64,000 nt of DNA from Protopterus annectens. Its lineage: Eukaryota; Chordata; Ceratodontiformes; Protopteridae. Positions 44,356-57,412 of this stretch are shown one piece after another. The translations under genes were made by a program, and so were the position numbers. Location: positions 1,005,388,157 to 1,005,452,156 of the forward strand of contig NC_056747.1 in NCBI RefSeq assembly GCF_019279795.1. The letters run 5' to 3'. The stretch's first letter is position 1, and each line of letters begins with the position of its first letter. Under the pieces are notes generated by a model. That model worked only from the letters and a program-made list of their open reading frames with translations. It was not told where the DNA came from and ran no database searches.

Positions 44356-44789
44356 CCAGTTGGATTTTGCAGATGCAGTACTTGGTGCTCTTTTTTACTA
44401 AGCAAAAATCTGCCCGTAAGACTATCGAAGAGGCTTATTAAATGTATGACCTAGCACTTGGAACTCTTAGCATTCAAATTAACTCACCAGGTGGAGTATG
44501 GCACTGTCACAAGGAAAACGTCACAGTGAGTTTATTAATTTTCATATTACTGAACAAGACAAATTGTTACTTTACGTTTGAGGTAGGAGTTTAAAGTAAA
44601 TTACACACTGTAGATTAAACACGGATAATTTTAAAGGATTGCAATGGGGGCAAAAAGGTAAAAAGAGTGAATGTAATGGGGGGGCATATGGTAAAATACC
44701 AGTGAGAGGAGATGTGCATGGGGCACGCCAGGGCATGTGGAAAATAAACTTCTGCAGAGGGGGTTGAATGTAGCCCTCTTGATTGATTG

Positions 44790-44890
44790 ATTTATTTGTC
44801 TATTTGTTTATTTATTTAAGATTTGTTAACAAGGTTGGTCCAACTGAGCAATTATAGCCCATTTTCAGTGGAGACCCGAGGAGAAAAGCT
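44790..44890 (-). repeat. Dispersed-repeat 3' tail, minus strand
   Basis: In reverse complement it reads GGAGCTTTTCTCCTCGGGTC, CCACTGAAAATGG, AGTTGGACCAACC, GTTAACAAATCTTAAATAAA and an AATAAAT/ATCAATCA end. Clearest of the four tails. Confidence 0.7.
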
Positions 44891-47077
44891 CCAGTAATAG
44901 ATGTGCAATAAGTAGTACAAGAATAAGTGTACAGCATGTTAATACAAGAATAAAAACATTAACATGACTCGGTCAGTAAACAAAGTAATAAGTTGAAATG
45001 CAATTATCTTACAGAACTTGGAAGATATGTTAGATAACATAAGATACATAGTACCAAAAGGTTAGATTAGAATGTGCAGTTTTCATTTTGATTAGCTTAA
45101 AGTTATTTTGCAAAGAATTGTAAGGATATAACACCAAATGTTACCTATATACCACATTGCATATTCATTTGTGTGATTGTTTTTAATGGAAAATACTCCC
45201 CCCCCCCTTCAACATCTTCATGAGAAATTAAAAGTATAAAAACTCCAGTAAAAGTCCCTAGTTAACTTCTGCTGATGTTCTGTCTGAATTGTTTTATAAA
45301 ATTGGTAATTACTGAATTGGTTAATGGCTTATCAGTTGCCAAACTATTAAGTTAGCAGTTATTTCCAATTGCTTACTAATCGTAGTTTTCCACAATTGTT
45401 ACTGTGAAGGAATGAATGAAGATAGAAAACGCACAGAACCTTCCAGCCATTTGTAAAAGTAAAAGCTAGTTTCTCTGGGCCTGCACGATTGCATCCTGAA
45501 GGTGATATGAATGCTCTTTTAAAGAGATTGCAGTGGCAGGAGTAAATTGGTGATTGTGTTCATTTGGAGTTTTAACCTTTTATGTATAGGTGACCCTTAA
45601 ATTCCTTTATCCATCGCTGAAGTGATTGCATAGACAAGGTAGTCTGACTTTGAGGCAGTTTTTGATATTGTGCACTTCAAAGATAAAGTGCAACAGTGTT
45701 TATGTTACCTAGGAAATGAGCACATTTGCGTAAATTGTCTCAAGGTCAGCAGTTTTGCCTATTGAAATGTGAGTTTTTGTACTGTGTATGGACCATGGTA
45801 GAGCAACTGACTTTCAGAAGGGGAGTTAAGTCTGTCATGTCTTTCTGATTTGTCCCCATAGTAACTTGGGAAAAGGCAACTTTCTCTGAACTTTCTCAGA
45901 TGTTAGCTCTACTGGCTAGGTGAAAGGGTACTGTTTTCATTTGTTTTTATAGTCTGTACCAAACCTTTTTCAAACTTATCAGTGCTGCTTTCCCCAGTAT
46001 TAAAGTACTCGATTTGCTTGACCATTCTTGGACAGGTATCTGTCCCTCTGGTACCCACCACACTTAGGAGTTATTTGTATTGCATCAGGTGGATAAGGAC
46101 CTTGCCTCTCTCGCTTTCTGAAGAAGAGGGGACAGGCTCATCAAGTCTTAGAACTTTTCATTGACAAGCAAGAAAAGGGTGATATCGTTCTGTTCCTTTG
46201 AGATGTGGTTCTTGCTCTACAGAACTTCGTTTTCGTATGCTGTCTTTTGACTCTGAATTGCACATGTGTGTTGGCAGTGCCACTGATATAGCAAACTGTG
46301 TCTGCCTTACTAAATGACCAGTCTTTGCTACAAAACTTCTCCAGGACTTGATAAAGTGCACTGTGGCTCAACTTCCTCAGTCCTTTTCCTCCCTGCAGGA
46401 CTTGTTCTAGAGTGGGTGTCTCCTTAATGGCTGTTGTGTACTGGCAATCCTCAGTCATCTTGGGGTCATACCATTCTCCCCCTCACCCCCCATGGGAGTG
46501 GGAGACTGCTGTTGATGACTTCTTGCTTTCACTGGTCTAGGATCCCCAGGCTGCGGAGGCATTAAGAGTCCAGTGTTTTACCCAAGGTGTGTAAATATGT
46601 TTGTGCTGAGGCTACTCTATCCATCAGAGACCATAATTACATGAACCAAATGATTATGTATCCAATCTCAGTCTTGAAGAATGCCCTGTTAAGGCATTAA
46701 GGCTACTTGTCTCACCAGACCCTTTGGATGTGGTCTGGCAGGAAAAGACAGCTTTGCCATGCCTTAGCTGAACAAGCATCTTTATTGTAACACTTGTATC
46801 TCTAATTCTCTCATTCAATAGAAGCTCATCAGTTTACAAGATAACTGTTCTGTGTGTGTGAAGTAATTCAGATGCACTCTTCAAAGCAAACATGGGGAGT
46901 GTAATGCCCTAGTGTGCATGTGTTTGGGATGGAAGGATGCTGAAAAAGCATGTGGGAAATGTATTAGTTTGGGGATTGTATTCCCAAATAGAGATCTGTC
47001 AATTTTATAGGGTTTAATGTTCTTTAGTAGTTGTCTGTAGTGTGTTGATGCTTTAAGCAAACTTGAAATGCTGCTTT

Positions 47078-47145
47078 TTTCCCCAGGCCTCCACTGAAAA
47101 TGGTTCTAGACCCAGAAAGACTACCATTTCAAATTACAAGACTTT
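47078..47145 (+). repeat. Dispersed-repeat 3' tail, decayed
   Basis: CTGCTTTTTTCCCCAGGCCT, CCACTGAAAATGG and AGACCCAGAAAGACTACC. The A-rich end is not clear. Confidence 0.55.
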
Positions 47146-50100
47146 TTTTTTTCTTCCTCTTGAGAATGTTCAAAGGTGTGATTGAAGCCTAAGTGCATTA
47201 CTTGAGTTTTAAGTATTTTCACTTTTGTTTGTTTGTTTTTTTATCTTGTCAGTCTTCAACTTTTACTGCTTTGTAGCATAGTAGACTATATTGGTACCCA
47301 GTAGGAATCCTCTAAATCTTGAGTCATTGTTTGAGAAAGGGGGTGTTGTTGACAAGATGTCCTTTGCACATAAGTGACGCACTGTTCTTTTCTCCATTCC
47401 TAGAATGTCAGCTCATTTAACCACTGGAGTGGACATTTGTCACAGAAGTAGAACTTGCATGTGTATTTGTGCTGGTTTTAAGCCATCCTGTTACTGTAGG
47501 ATTAGATTTTTTTAATCCCCTTGTCTGTTTCATATCCCTTCAACTTTCCATTATACCTGTTTGCCTTTACCCTTTGGATCAAGGCCTCAAGTGTGTGAAA
47601 TATTTTATGCAAGTAGTTGGGGGGGAGTCTGTATTGAAGAGAATGGGGTATCTGTCTGGTGCCATCCTGACAGCTGCAAAAAGCATTTTTGGTATGTGTC
47701 ATGTACCATCTGACACCCAAGTCCCAGTGTGCATTATGTATGCACATACCTCCGAGTAGTATTATTGGTCTCCAACAGTTACTGCTAGTCCATTGCTGCT
47801 GGAATGGATAAGCTGACAAAAATGCTGCTCTTGCCCTTGCTGACACCTCTTAAATTAGGTTCACCAAGTGATCCTGAATAGCCTTGTTCACAGCAGAGGC
47901 TCCTTTCCCATGGCTTTAGGATACTTGTTTCTGTTTGCAGTGTAGAAACTAGACTTGGGATTTGGCTCACTGTTATAGTGTGGCCTTCCAGGATGGAGGG
48001 GATAGTGACTGATGTCATTTTTACCCTGTAGTGATATGGATTAGGGGAGCACCCACAAAAGAAGGGAGTGGGGCAAAGACTGGAAGTACTTCCTTTTATA
48101 GGTTTTGCATATAGGCTTGTACAAATGGTGTGCACATTAATAAGAGCTGGTATAAAAATCAGCTGTAGACAATTAAGATAATGCAGTTCTGGGATACTGT
48201 GCGCCTTTCCTAACTTTTTGTCTGTAGTGTAGTTAGACTGCTGGTCTAAGCAAAAGGGACTGACTGTTAGTTTCTTCCCCTGTCAAGTCCTTGTTAAACA
48301 GGTGGGCATGTAGGTGTTCTAGGATCCTTTTTAGGAAATGAGAAAGAAAAATAGGATTCTCTTGTGTTTTTGTTGTCTGCCTTCTCATATGGCCATTTGG
48401 ACACTTCTGAGACAAATGGGATTGCTTCTGTCACTGGTTCCATTGCCAATACATTGGTGTTCTTAAGGGAACCTTATTGTCAAGTTGAACTGATATGTAC
48501 TACTAAAAGCTACACTGAGCATCACCTTAGTACTCTTGCAATGGTATTCTGCAATAGAACGGGGTGTTACCAGTACCACTTATCTGACTTTTTTTTTCTA
48601 GCACTTGAAGGTTTCCCTGCGTATGGGGTAATTTTTGTCTTGTGCTGTTAGATGTAAAAGTAGTGCTTCCAGGTTTTCTCTTTGGTCCTTTTCCTTTCAG
48701 CAATCCCTGATTATGTTTTGAATTTGCATAGTTCTACAGTACATTTCTTTTGGCAAAATGGTTTTGCAGTAGAGTGACGCCACAATTGAAAAGATGCAGT
48801 AAATTTATATATGTGGATGATCCATCTGTACATACAAGTTGCTTAATACACTTCATCAGTTTGAAACGTAACCATCAGTGCAAGTCAGCGAATAGCTTTT
48901 ATTGAATTCCAGTTATATTTTAAGCTGGATGTGGTGTTAATGTAAAGAGTTGTATTGGAGAACTCATTTTTGTTTCATTGTTAGTCTTGTATAGCTTTAC
49001 TGTTTTCTTCAAGATAATTAAAGGGAATGTCTTCATATGTAAACAAGGCCGGGCTTCCTTCTTCCTTAGTGACACGATTGTATGATGTGTTGACTCATGC
49101 GTTCTGATGGTACCCAGGCCAAGACTTCACAAGCAAGGCTTGGTGATTTCTAAGAATTATGCACTCGAGCCTCAGAAGAGTCTTTGCAGCATTTTCCATG
49201 GTTCCTTTTGGAAAGGCATCACACACACACAATCCTTGCATGCTGTTTAATATTGACATTTACGATGCTGCGGATGATCTTGACTAGAGTCATCATCATC
49301 ATGATTACATGTAGGTTTGGTATATTTTTTCATGGGTTTAATTGTTCATATCTGTCTGTATTGTCTTCTACCTTAGATTTCCTAACTCTTAACAGTCATG
49401 AAGAAAAGACCTTAGTGACTTGCTAAAATAATGTAACTGTTAAACAATAGTGGTGATGCACAGGCAGAGAGCTGGGCTTTCAGAATGCCTTTCTTGCCTG
49501 TATTACCCACTCATTGTGCAACCTTTGTGTCAGAATATGCTTGGGGTTTTCATGTGGTGTAGCTGAAGATTCTGGGATCTGTGGGTACTTTCATCAATCC
49601 ATATAAACTTGACTGAGGAGGTGAGAGCACAGACTTTTAATGTGATTATATGTGGTCCATCCTCAGTAACTTACAGATCTGTGCCTCTAGCACTAGGACC
49701 ACTTTGTGCCTTACCACATTATGCTTGATAGACTCCTTTAGTATTCCTGAAGATTCAGGGGTTTCTGGGTATTTGATCTTCAGTTCATAAAAATTGAACT
49801 GATTAAAATGACAGTAGTAACTTTGGATAATTTTTGCTATTGTAATAGTGTTAACCTTTGAAAATTAATGCCACAGAAGGCCTGACTTTTCACCATGCCC
49901 CCTCTAGACCAGGCAGATGGCCTCCTATTTGGACACTAGGACTCATGTGTTATAAGAGAAAATTCTGCTTGCTCCGCCTTTATTTTTTTCTTGCCACAGA
50001 CCAAGAAAGCAAGATCAGTAGTCGATGGAAATGCCAAGCATCAGTCCGTCAGTTCGACCTGACTTCCATAGTGGGGATAAATAGCCCATCAAAGTACTAG

Positions 50101-51022
50101 TTGTTGCTGCTTTGGCATATTATTCTGTAGTGGCTGTTGGAGGCAATGTGGTGTAGTTTGCTAGCTGTACACGTGTTAAGGTGGATGTCATTAGCTAAAG
50201 TGGCCAGAGGTAGTTCTTGTAACAAATTTCCCCACTAAGACTTTTTCATACTCTGTGTTTATATTGTTAGGGTTGTTTGAGTACAGAGTGTAACTTTACC
50301 TGTTGCCTCCTTTAAACGAGGTTGTCAGAAGGCTATAGTGCTGCCATGGTTTCTGCTAGATCTGTGGGCATCCATGTTAAAATCCATAGAAGTGCCACCA
50401 GGTAAAGAACTGTAAAGTGCTAATGTACTGATGGTTTGTGCAACCCACCCCCACCTCTCCATGCGCTTTGGTTTGAGAATGACTAGTCCACTGAGGTGCT
50501 TTTGTAGCCTCTGTTGACATGCCCCGAGAGGATGACTTACTTTTGGAGGAAGCCACATTCAGGCCAAAGCCCGTCCGCTATCAGTTGGTTGGAAACTTGT
50601 CTATGAGAATCTGCTTCTGATGTCCATATTCTGGTAACAAGAGGTGACGGCAGTATACTCTTGGTCCTTGAGAGGATCTTGTGGCTCTGAGCAAGAACCC
50701 AGTTGCTGCTCAGACATCAATGGAGACTTTTCAGACTGACACTACCACCAGGGTTAAGTCTAAAATGTCCAACTTATAGAGTGACCATTTTGCTTCAGCC
50801 TGTGCTGAGCAGATTTCCAACCCTGTCTTCTACCCTGGCTACTGGAAATACCAAATTAGATGGTACAGGATGTTCTGTTCCTCCTTGAGGACTTGCAGCC
50901 TCTTGCAAATCTGTCATTAGTGTTGGGGTTTTATACCATTAGAGAGAGAGAGAAACATTCCTTCTCTGAAGAATCTGATTCTTGAAACTTTGAAGCAGAT
51001 GAAGTGGTTTCTGAAAACCAGA

Positions 51023-51207
51023 CATGTTCTTCGTGTTTCACTGTTGCAATCCTCACATATGGGTTATCTGGCTCCTGGTAGCACTCAGTCGGTCCGAATA
51101 CCAGAGTTCTTGGTATATGACATTGGCTGCAGCTGGTTGTAAAAGTGATGTCAGAACGTCGGAAATAAAGGGAGGCAGCCGACACCATTTCCTCAGTCTT
51201 TCTTGCC
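51023..51207 (+). repeat. DIRS copy G: left ITR
   Basis: Starts ATGTTCTTCGTGTTTCACTG and ends TTCTTGCC, with a degraded CRE-like TGATGTCA and an AATAAA in place of the TATA box. Confidence 0.88.
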
Positions 51208-51341
51208 GCTGAGCTCGAAGCAGATGGAATCCGCACTAGTGCTGGTCGGCCGATTTACCTTCGTTTTACTTTTTGACTACCAAGGTGAAGCCACCTTCAG
51301 ATAACTACCCCTTTGGGGATCCTTTTTTCTTGCTTTAATGA

Positions 51342-53191
51342 ATGTTAGATAAAGTTAATGACAGTCTTGCCTGTGGAAAACAGATTCTGCACCGTGATTT
51401 CCATTTCTATTGTAGAACTTGTTTGGGCCTTGAGCACGACGTTCCTAATTGCGATCTCTGTGCTTCTTTTAACCCACGTACCTTACGCCGTAGAGCTAAG
51501 ATTTTGTATAAGCATTTCGGAGTTTGGCCTAAGTTCGTCGGTATGGCATCTTTTGGTCTCCTGACTTCGGATATACCTAGGAAACGGAAAGACAAGGACC
51601 GCAACAGGCCTAGGATTAAATCTGCCGACGATGCACCAGTGAAATTGGTGGTCAGCACAGCAGTAGTCAGTGAGGCACTTTCGCAGCCCCTGCAGTCCGC
51701 AGATTTTCAGCCGCAAACCGAGACTTTTACAGAGTCCTTTACAGAGTCCTCCATGCCGCAGGTTGCTGTTTAGTCTTAAGACCCTCCGTCTGTCGCCGCC
51801 TCAGATGGGCCCAGAGCCGCTTTGCAGACACCGTCTTCTGATGCCTCTTCTTTTCGACATGAGACCAGAACCAGAACGACTAGCTTAGTTCAGACTTTTG
51901 GAGTTGCTAGGCCTCCCGAGTCCCTCCGGATTGCTAGTAAACCTTCCAGCTGCAAACTTTCTCACAAATGGGCGTCAGCCTCCCCTCCTGTGCCTCAGTC
52001 CTAGTTGGTAAAGATGGCTGGTGATCTTATTTCCCTGATTAGGGGCTCTCATCCCCGCCCCCTTCAGAGAGGACTAGGGAGTTTATCTCCTGATGTTTTG
52101 TCCGTCTCAGATTCTAAGATTTCCAGTATGTCTGCTGGTGAAAAAGGAAATTCTCAATTTTTTCTGGCTTTGAGGATTCTGGTGCTGAGAACTCTATCCC
52201 TTCTGCCTCCCCTCCAGAAGAGTTTTCCTTTGGGGGATACTTTGAATACACTTACGGAGCATTTTAAATGGCAATGTCAGGATTTTCCACAGTCTAAGAA
52301 AAGAATCGGGGAATGTTTGGATTTTTCACAGCATAAGCCGCTGGCTATATCTCCAGTTTCAGAAGTTGTGGATGATGTTTTCATGGAACTCCTAATTCCG
52401 TTCCTCCTGCCCCCAGAAAACCGGATAGTTATTACAGGGTTCCTGAATCTCATCAATTCCTTTTTAAAAACCCTACTGCTGATCTAGAAATTTTCTCAAG
52501 GGCCCAAGGGTGTTAAGGCTACTATTGCTAAAAACCCTATGCCTTCTGATAAGGAGTCTAGGGCTTTGGAGAGGTGGGGTAAAAAAAAAGTCTATACCTT
52601 TTCAACTCTTGCCATTAGCTCCGTTAATCACATGCTTAAGTATCAGCAGCATACGTTGGAGGCTATTAAGGCTAAACATGGAGATATTTCCTCCTTGATG
52701 GAGAGCAAAGATTAATAAGACTTGCTGAATTCTGCTACTTTAGTTAATAAGCATTCACTTCATTGTGGTTTTGACACTTTGGAGACTTCCTGCAGGACAG
52801 CAGCCACTGGTTCTGTAATTAAAAGGCATGCTTGGCTCAGGGAGCAGCCTCTTTCTGATCCTGTTAAGTCTAAATTGCTGGATGTTCCATTGCACAAGGA
52901 CAATCTTTTTGGTAATAAGGCTGAGGAGGTACTGAAGAAGTTGGAGGATAAGGCAAAATCTATGCAAGCTGTAAAAGATTTCCTTCAGGTTCAGCCTCCT
53001 CGGTTTAGTAGGCATTATCCTTCCAAGAATTGGTCTTTCCCTGATCCTGGCAAGCAGGGTTGCTCTAGGCCTAGGGGTTTCAGATCATCCAGAGGGCAGG
53101 CTTCTACCCCTTAAAGGGCTAAACAGTGGCATTCCTCTTCTGCTAAATTGGGGAGTTTTAAGCCAGCTTCCCAAAGCAAACATTCTCAATG
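51342..53191 (+). pseudogene. DIRS copy G: gag
   Basis: It starts MLDKVNDSLACGKQILHRDF at 51342, with the cysteine cluster and HDVPNCDLC. The C-terminal core includes GFDTLETSCRTAATGSVIKR (52766) and KDFLQVQPPRFSRHYPSKNW (52975). Broken. Confidence 0.85.
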
Positions 53192-55072
53192 ACTTTGGCC
53201 TTCTTGTGCCTACCTGTGCGGGCCCTGGGTTTCCTTTGGGGGGAAGGTTTGCCAGGTTCGCAGAGGTATGGTCTACCATCACAGATGACAAATGGGTGCT
53301 CAATATAATAAACCAAGGTTACAAGTTTTACTTTCACACCTTCCCTGTTTTACAAGGGTTCCTAGACATGCCCAGAACTCTCAGGGCAGAGGTAGAAACT
53401 CAAATTTCTTCTTTACCGACTATGGGGGCTATAGAGCCAGTTCCTGCAAATCAGGTAGGCCTAGGTTTTTATTAAAGACTTTTTCTGGTACCCAACAAAG
53501 GGGACACCTGGCACCCTATTCTGGATCTGTCTATTCTAAACACTGGTGATTCCCAAATTCAAGATGCTCACCCTCCAACAGTTAATACCAATGCTGGGCA
53601 ACGATTCATGGCTAGTAACTTTGGATCTCAAGGAGGCTTATCTATACATCCCAATAAGGGAAAGTTGCAGGCAGTTCCTTCGCTTCAGGGCAGGGGAGCA
53701 ACACTTTCAGTTCTCTGCATTGCCCTTTGGCTTATCTACTGCTCCCAGAGTTTTTACCAAGTGCCTGGCTCCAGCCATTGCTTTTCGCAGGCAAAGAAAC
53801 ATTCAAATTTTTCCTTACCTGGACGACTGTCTCATTCAAGCAAACTCCCCAGAACAGCTAGAAAAGGATTTGGATTTCGTGAACACACTCCCCTCTTTGG
53901 GTTGCACACTCAATGAAAAGACGTCAAAGTTGGTTCTTACAATTGAGATTGTTTTCCTGGGAGTGAGTCTGAATACAGCCACTCAGATGGTATCACTCCC
54001 TCAACAGAAGCAAGAAGATCTTTTGGCTTACTTCAGAAATTTGGCAAGCATGACCCAGCTCTCTGCAAGGCAATTCCTGCAAGAAATGGGGTTATTGTCT
54101 TCATGTATTTTGATGGTCCCATATGCAAGACTGCATATGAGACAACTTCAATGGTACCTCAAGAATCTTTGGTGTCAGCACACACAGGACTTAGACTTGA
54201 TTCTTCCCGATTCCATGTCTACAAATGGAGTTCCTCTGGTGGGCGACAGCCTGTTCTCAGAACAAGGGTCCTTTCGGCCCACCGCCTGCCAGCCAGACTC
54301 ACACCACGGATGCCTCAGATGTTGCGTGGGGGAGGGGCTCATCTATAAGGCAGGGGCATACAGGGGACTTGGAGCAACCAGCAGATTCAGTTGCACATAT
54401 ACTTAAAAAAAAATTGATTGCAGTGCAGCAGGCCTTGTTGGCTTTCAAGGACCTACTCTACCCTGGGACTTTGCTGATCAGGACAGACAATACCACAGTC
54501 ATGTACATCAACAAGCAAGGTGGGACTCATTCTTACCCCTTGTGCAGACAAAGCATGAGACTGCGGTCTATAGCAGCATCATGGGCTTACATCTTATAGC
54601 CCAGTATCTCCCAGGGAGGCTAAACTCCTTGGCAGATCATTTAAGTAGACATGTTCTGGACCCTCACGAGTGGCAACTGAACAAAGACATTTTCCACTGC
54701 ATCACTCATCATTGGGGCACCCCACAAGTGGATCTTTTCTCCTCTCACACCAGTCATCTCCTTCCAGCCTTCTGCACCAGGGAATTTCACAACAAAGCTT
54801 GGAAGGTGGAAGCGTTGTCCTTCCCATGGACACCTCTCTCAGTTTATGCATTCCGTCCTCTGCCTCTTCTTCCCAGAGTGCTGCTAAAGATAAGGGACAA
54901 AAAACCAAAGGCTATTCTGATAGCACCAGATTGGCCCAGACAGCATTGGTATCCCCTCCTTCGCAGCCTTTCACAGGCTCAGCCTTGACATCTTCTCCTG
55001 GTATCAAATCTGTTGGTTCAGGGAGGGGGAAATTTCCTTCATCCTCATCTTCAAACTATGCATTTAACTGAT
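53192..55072 (+). pseudogene. DIRS copy G: RT-RNase H-methyltransferase region
   Basis: RT is well kept over 53546-54200 (KFKMLTLQQLIPMLGNDSWL, LPFGLSTAPRVFTKCLAPA, the catalytic FPYLDDCLIQ). RNase H has RTDNTTVMYINKQGGTHSYP near 54480 and LADHLSRH near 54630. The methyltransferase-like end has VDLFSSH near 54730 and IAPDWPRQHWYPLLRSL near 54920. Broken. Confidence 0.88.
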
Positions 55073-55084
55073 CTTTCCCAACAC

Positions 55085-56093
55085 GTGGTCAAAGTTCATG
55101 AAGCCAGGAGGTCTAGCACCAGAAAATCCTATGCAGATAAATGGAAGAGATTTTGCTCTTGGATGCTAGCTAAAGGAGAAGACTCCTCTCATCCTTCTCT
55201 TTCCCTCATTCTTGACTACCTAGCAGGACTGCTTAATGGTGGACTTTCCTTTTCTTCAATCAAAATTCATGCTTCAGCAATTTCGGCTCATTGTTATTTT
55301 GAGCAACTCATTTTTTCTCACCCCTTGATGAAACAGTTCCTGAGAGGAGCTAGTAATCTTAGACCTCCCAGAAGAGCTCCTACTCCTGCTTGGGATCTTA
55401 ATTTTGTCCTGGAAAAACTTGCTCTGCCTTCCTTTCAACCAGCTGCCTCTGCAGATTTGAAGTTTCTATCCTGAAAGACTGCTTTCCTTTTAGCTATTAC
55501 TTCAGCTAGAAGGGTATCTGAGCGGCAAGCCTTAATGGCAATAGAACCTTTCATTATTTTTCACTCCGATTGAGTTTCTCTGAGAACTAATCCCTCCTTC
55601 ATGCCTAAGGTAGTTTCCAGTTTAACCCTTAACCAGTCTATTCACCTGCCTACATTTTTCAACAACCCCCAAAATAAAGGGGAAAGGATTCTGCACTCTC
55701 TTGATATGCATAGACAGCTAAAATTTTACTTTGGACTAAATCCTTTAGAAAATCTGAACAGTAGTTTAGTTTTACTCCTGGGGCTCAGGGTAAAACTATT
55801 TCAAAACAACCCATCTCCAAATGGATTGCTCATTGTATTCACTTTTGTTACCTGCAGCATGGGAAGGTTGCCCCTCAGGGTATTAGGACCCATTCTTCTA
55901 GAGCAGCCTCTACCTCTGCAGCCTTTCTGAGAGGTGTGCCTACTAAAAACATTTTAGAAGCAGCTACTTGTTCTTCTGTCCATACTTTCATAACGCATTA
56001 CAATCTAGCTTTGTTTTCTAAATCCAGGGCTGGTTTTGCCTCTGCAGTTTTGCAGGGCATTCTTACCAACCCTCAATCTGCGAGCCTTCCTCC
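55085..56093 (+). pseudogene. DIRS copy G: tyrosine recombinase
   Basis: EARRSSTRKSYADKWKRF (55100) opens the N-terminal domain. The catalytic part contains SARRVSE (55504), RTHSSRAAS-type H-x-x-R box (55890) and THYNLALFSKSRAGFASAVL (55992). Broken. Confidence 0.85.
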
Positions 56094-56117
56094 ACCCTTT
56101 GTCTTTTTCCTGGGCTT

Positions 56118-56174
56118 TGGGAATCAACCCATATGTGAGGACTGCAACAGTGAAACACGAAGAACATAGTACAG
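56118..56174 (+). repeat. DIRS copy G: left half of the ICR
   Basis: Complement of the left-end sequence, running AACCCATATGTGAGG to AACATAGTACAG. It stops at the centre, where copy H starts. Confidence 0.88.
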
Positions 56175-56355
56175 ATGTTCTTCATATTTCACTGTTGCAG
56201 TCATCACATGTGGGTTATCTGCTTGCGGTAGCCCTCAGTTGGCCTGATTATCAAAGTCTTGGTTCTTGCGTCAGTTGCTGCCTCATCGTCTGTGACGTCA
56301 GGTAGTCAGGGGTATAAAGCATGCAGTCAATGCCATTACATCAGTCTTTCTTGCC
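56175..56355 (+). repeat. DIRS copy H: left ITR
   Basis: Contains TGACGTCA (56293-56300) and TATAAA (56313-56318) in the same promoter-like spacing as copy D. Confidence 0.88.
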
Positions 56356-56494
56356 GTGCAGTGCCCAACGCAGAAGCAGTTCGCAAGTGCCTGTCTGCCG
56401 ACTCCTGAAATTTTGTTTGAGTTTCAGAACCGAAGTCTTCAACCAACTAAAGCCAAGTAACCCCGTTGGGGAAACTTTTTCTTGCTCTAAACTG

Positions 56495-57212
56495 ATGTCA
56501 GTAAAAGTCAATAATTGTATTTCTTGTGGAAAGCAAATGCCTCACAAAGATTTTTATTCGTACTGTATTCCTTGCCTAGGCCCTGACAACGATGTACCTC
56601 GCTGTCGGTTTTGTGCCTTATTTAAACAACGAGCTATTAGTCGTCTGAATATTTACGCTTCTAAATATTTTGGTACTCTGTTCAATTATCCAGATATGTC
56701 TTCAGTAAGCCATCAGACTACCAACATTCCGAAAAAACGCAAAGATAAAGACAGAGACAGGCCGCCTAGGTCCAAAGCTGTTGACGACGCTTCTAAGCCA
56801 GTTCGGTATGCAGTGAGGAGCTTTTGCATCCCCTGATACCCACTACATCAGATTTGTAGGCCTCTACTGACGCCCATTCGGAGTCTGGTATGCCGCAAGA
56901 TGCTTCAACTGTGGAACCTGCGGATGTCTCTACCGGAGCCGCTATGCAGGCACCAGCTTCTGTGGGTGTATTCAGGCCTACTGACTTGCATATTAAACCA
57001 ATGCCATCTTCTTCTTCTTCTTCTAGGCCTAAAACTTGAACTACGCCTAAAAAACAAAAAAGAATGGCTGAAAACCTTATTACTTTAATCAGGGGAAGCC
57101 AACCTTCCCCCTCTGAGACCTAGGACTGAATTTGCTTATGATACTTCTTACCAGGATTCTGAAATTTCTGTCTCATCTGATAACCAGGATTTACCCTTAT
57201 CTACCTATGAGG
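56495..57212 (+). pseudogene. DIRS copy H: gag, N-terminal part
   Basis: MSVKVNNCISCGKQMPHKDF followed by YCIPCLGPDNDVPRCRFC is the clearest view of the Gag cysteine cluster (three C-x2-C pairs). A basic KKRKDKDRDRPPRSK stretch follows. Broken. Confidence 0.85.
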
Positions 57213-57412
57213 ACGGTACTGATTGCACCAGACTGGCCACACCAACACTGGTACCCCCTTTTGCGCAGTGTGTCACAGCTGGCCCCATGGCACCTACCTC
57301 AGACCCCTACCCTGCTGTCTGAGCAGGAAAGCCAGATTCTGCACCCCCAGCTTCAAACCCTGAACCTGGCAGCCTGGCTAATTACCTAATCTCTCTGTTA
57401 CTATCCCTCAGT

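Larger units (their letters stand above)
43384..51022 (+). other. SMARCE1: SMARCE1 intron downstream of the exon
   Basis: About 7.6 kb of intron with no further exon that I can recognise. The next SMARCE1 segment should encode a Pro/Lys-rich stretch leading into the HMG box, and I do not see it. It contains dispersed-repeat tails (44790-44890 minus, 47078-47145 plus), a poly-A run and short C-runs. It has no DIRS, LINE or Penelope coding remnant by eye. Short open frames here lack motifs. Confidence 0.6.
51023..56174 (+). mobile_element. DIRS retrotransposon copy G, ending in its ICR
   Basis: Left ITR, gag, RT-RNase H-methyltransferase, YR and the left half of the ICR are present over 5.15 kb. 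The sequence then passes, at the exact centre of the ICR (AACATAGTACAG), into the left end of copy H. The right half of the ICR and the right ITR are not seen in the window. Subfamily words differ from C-F. It is broken, with about ten breaks. Confidence 0.92.

Noticed and set aside
45982-50100. Several open frames of 60-120 codons on both strands in the intron downstream of the exon.
   Set aside because: No recognisable motifs, no splice-framed conservation and lengths typical of chance in AT-rich intron.
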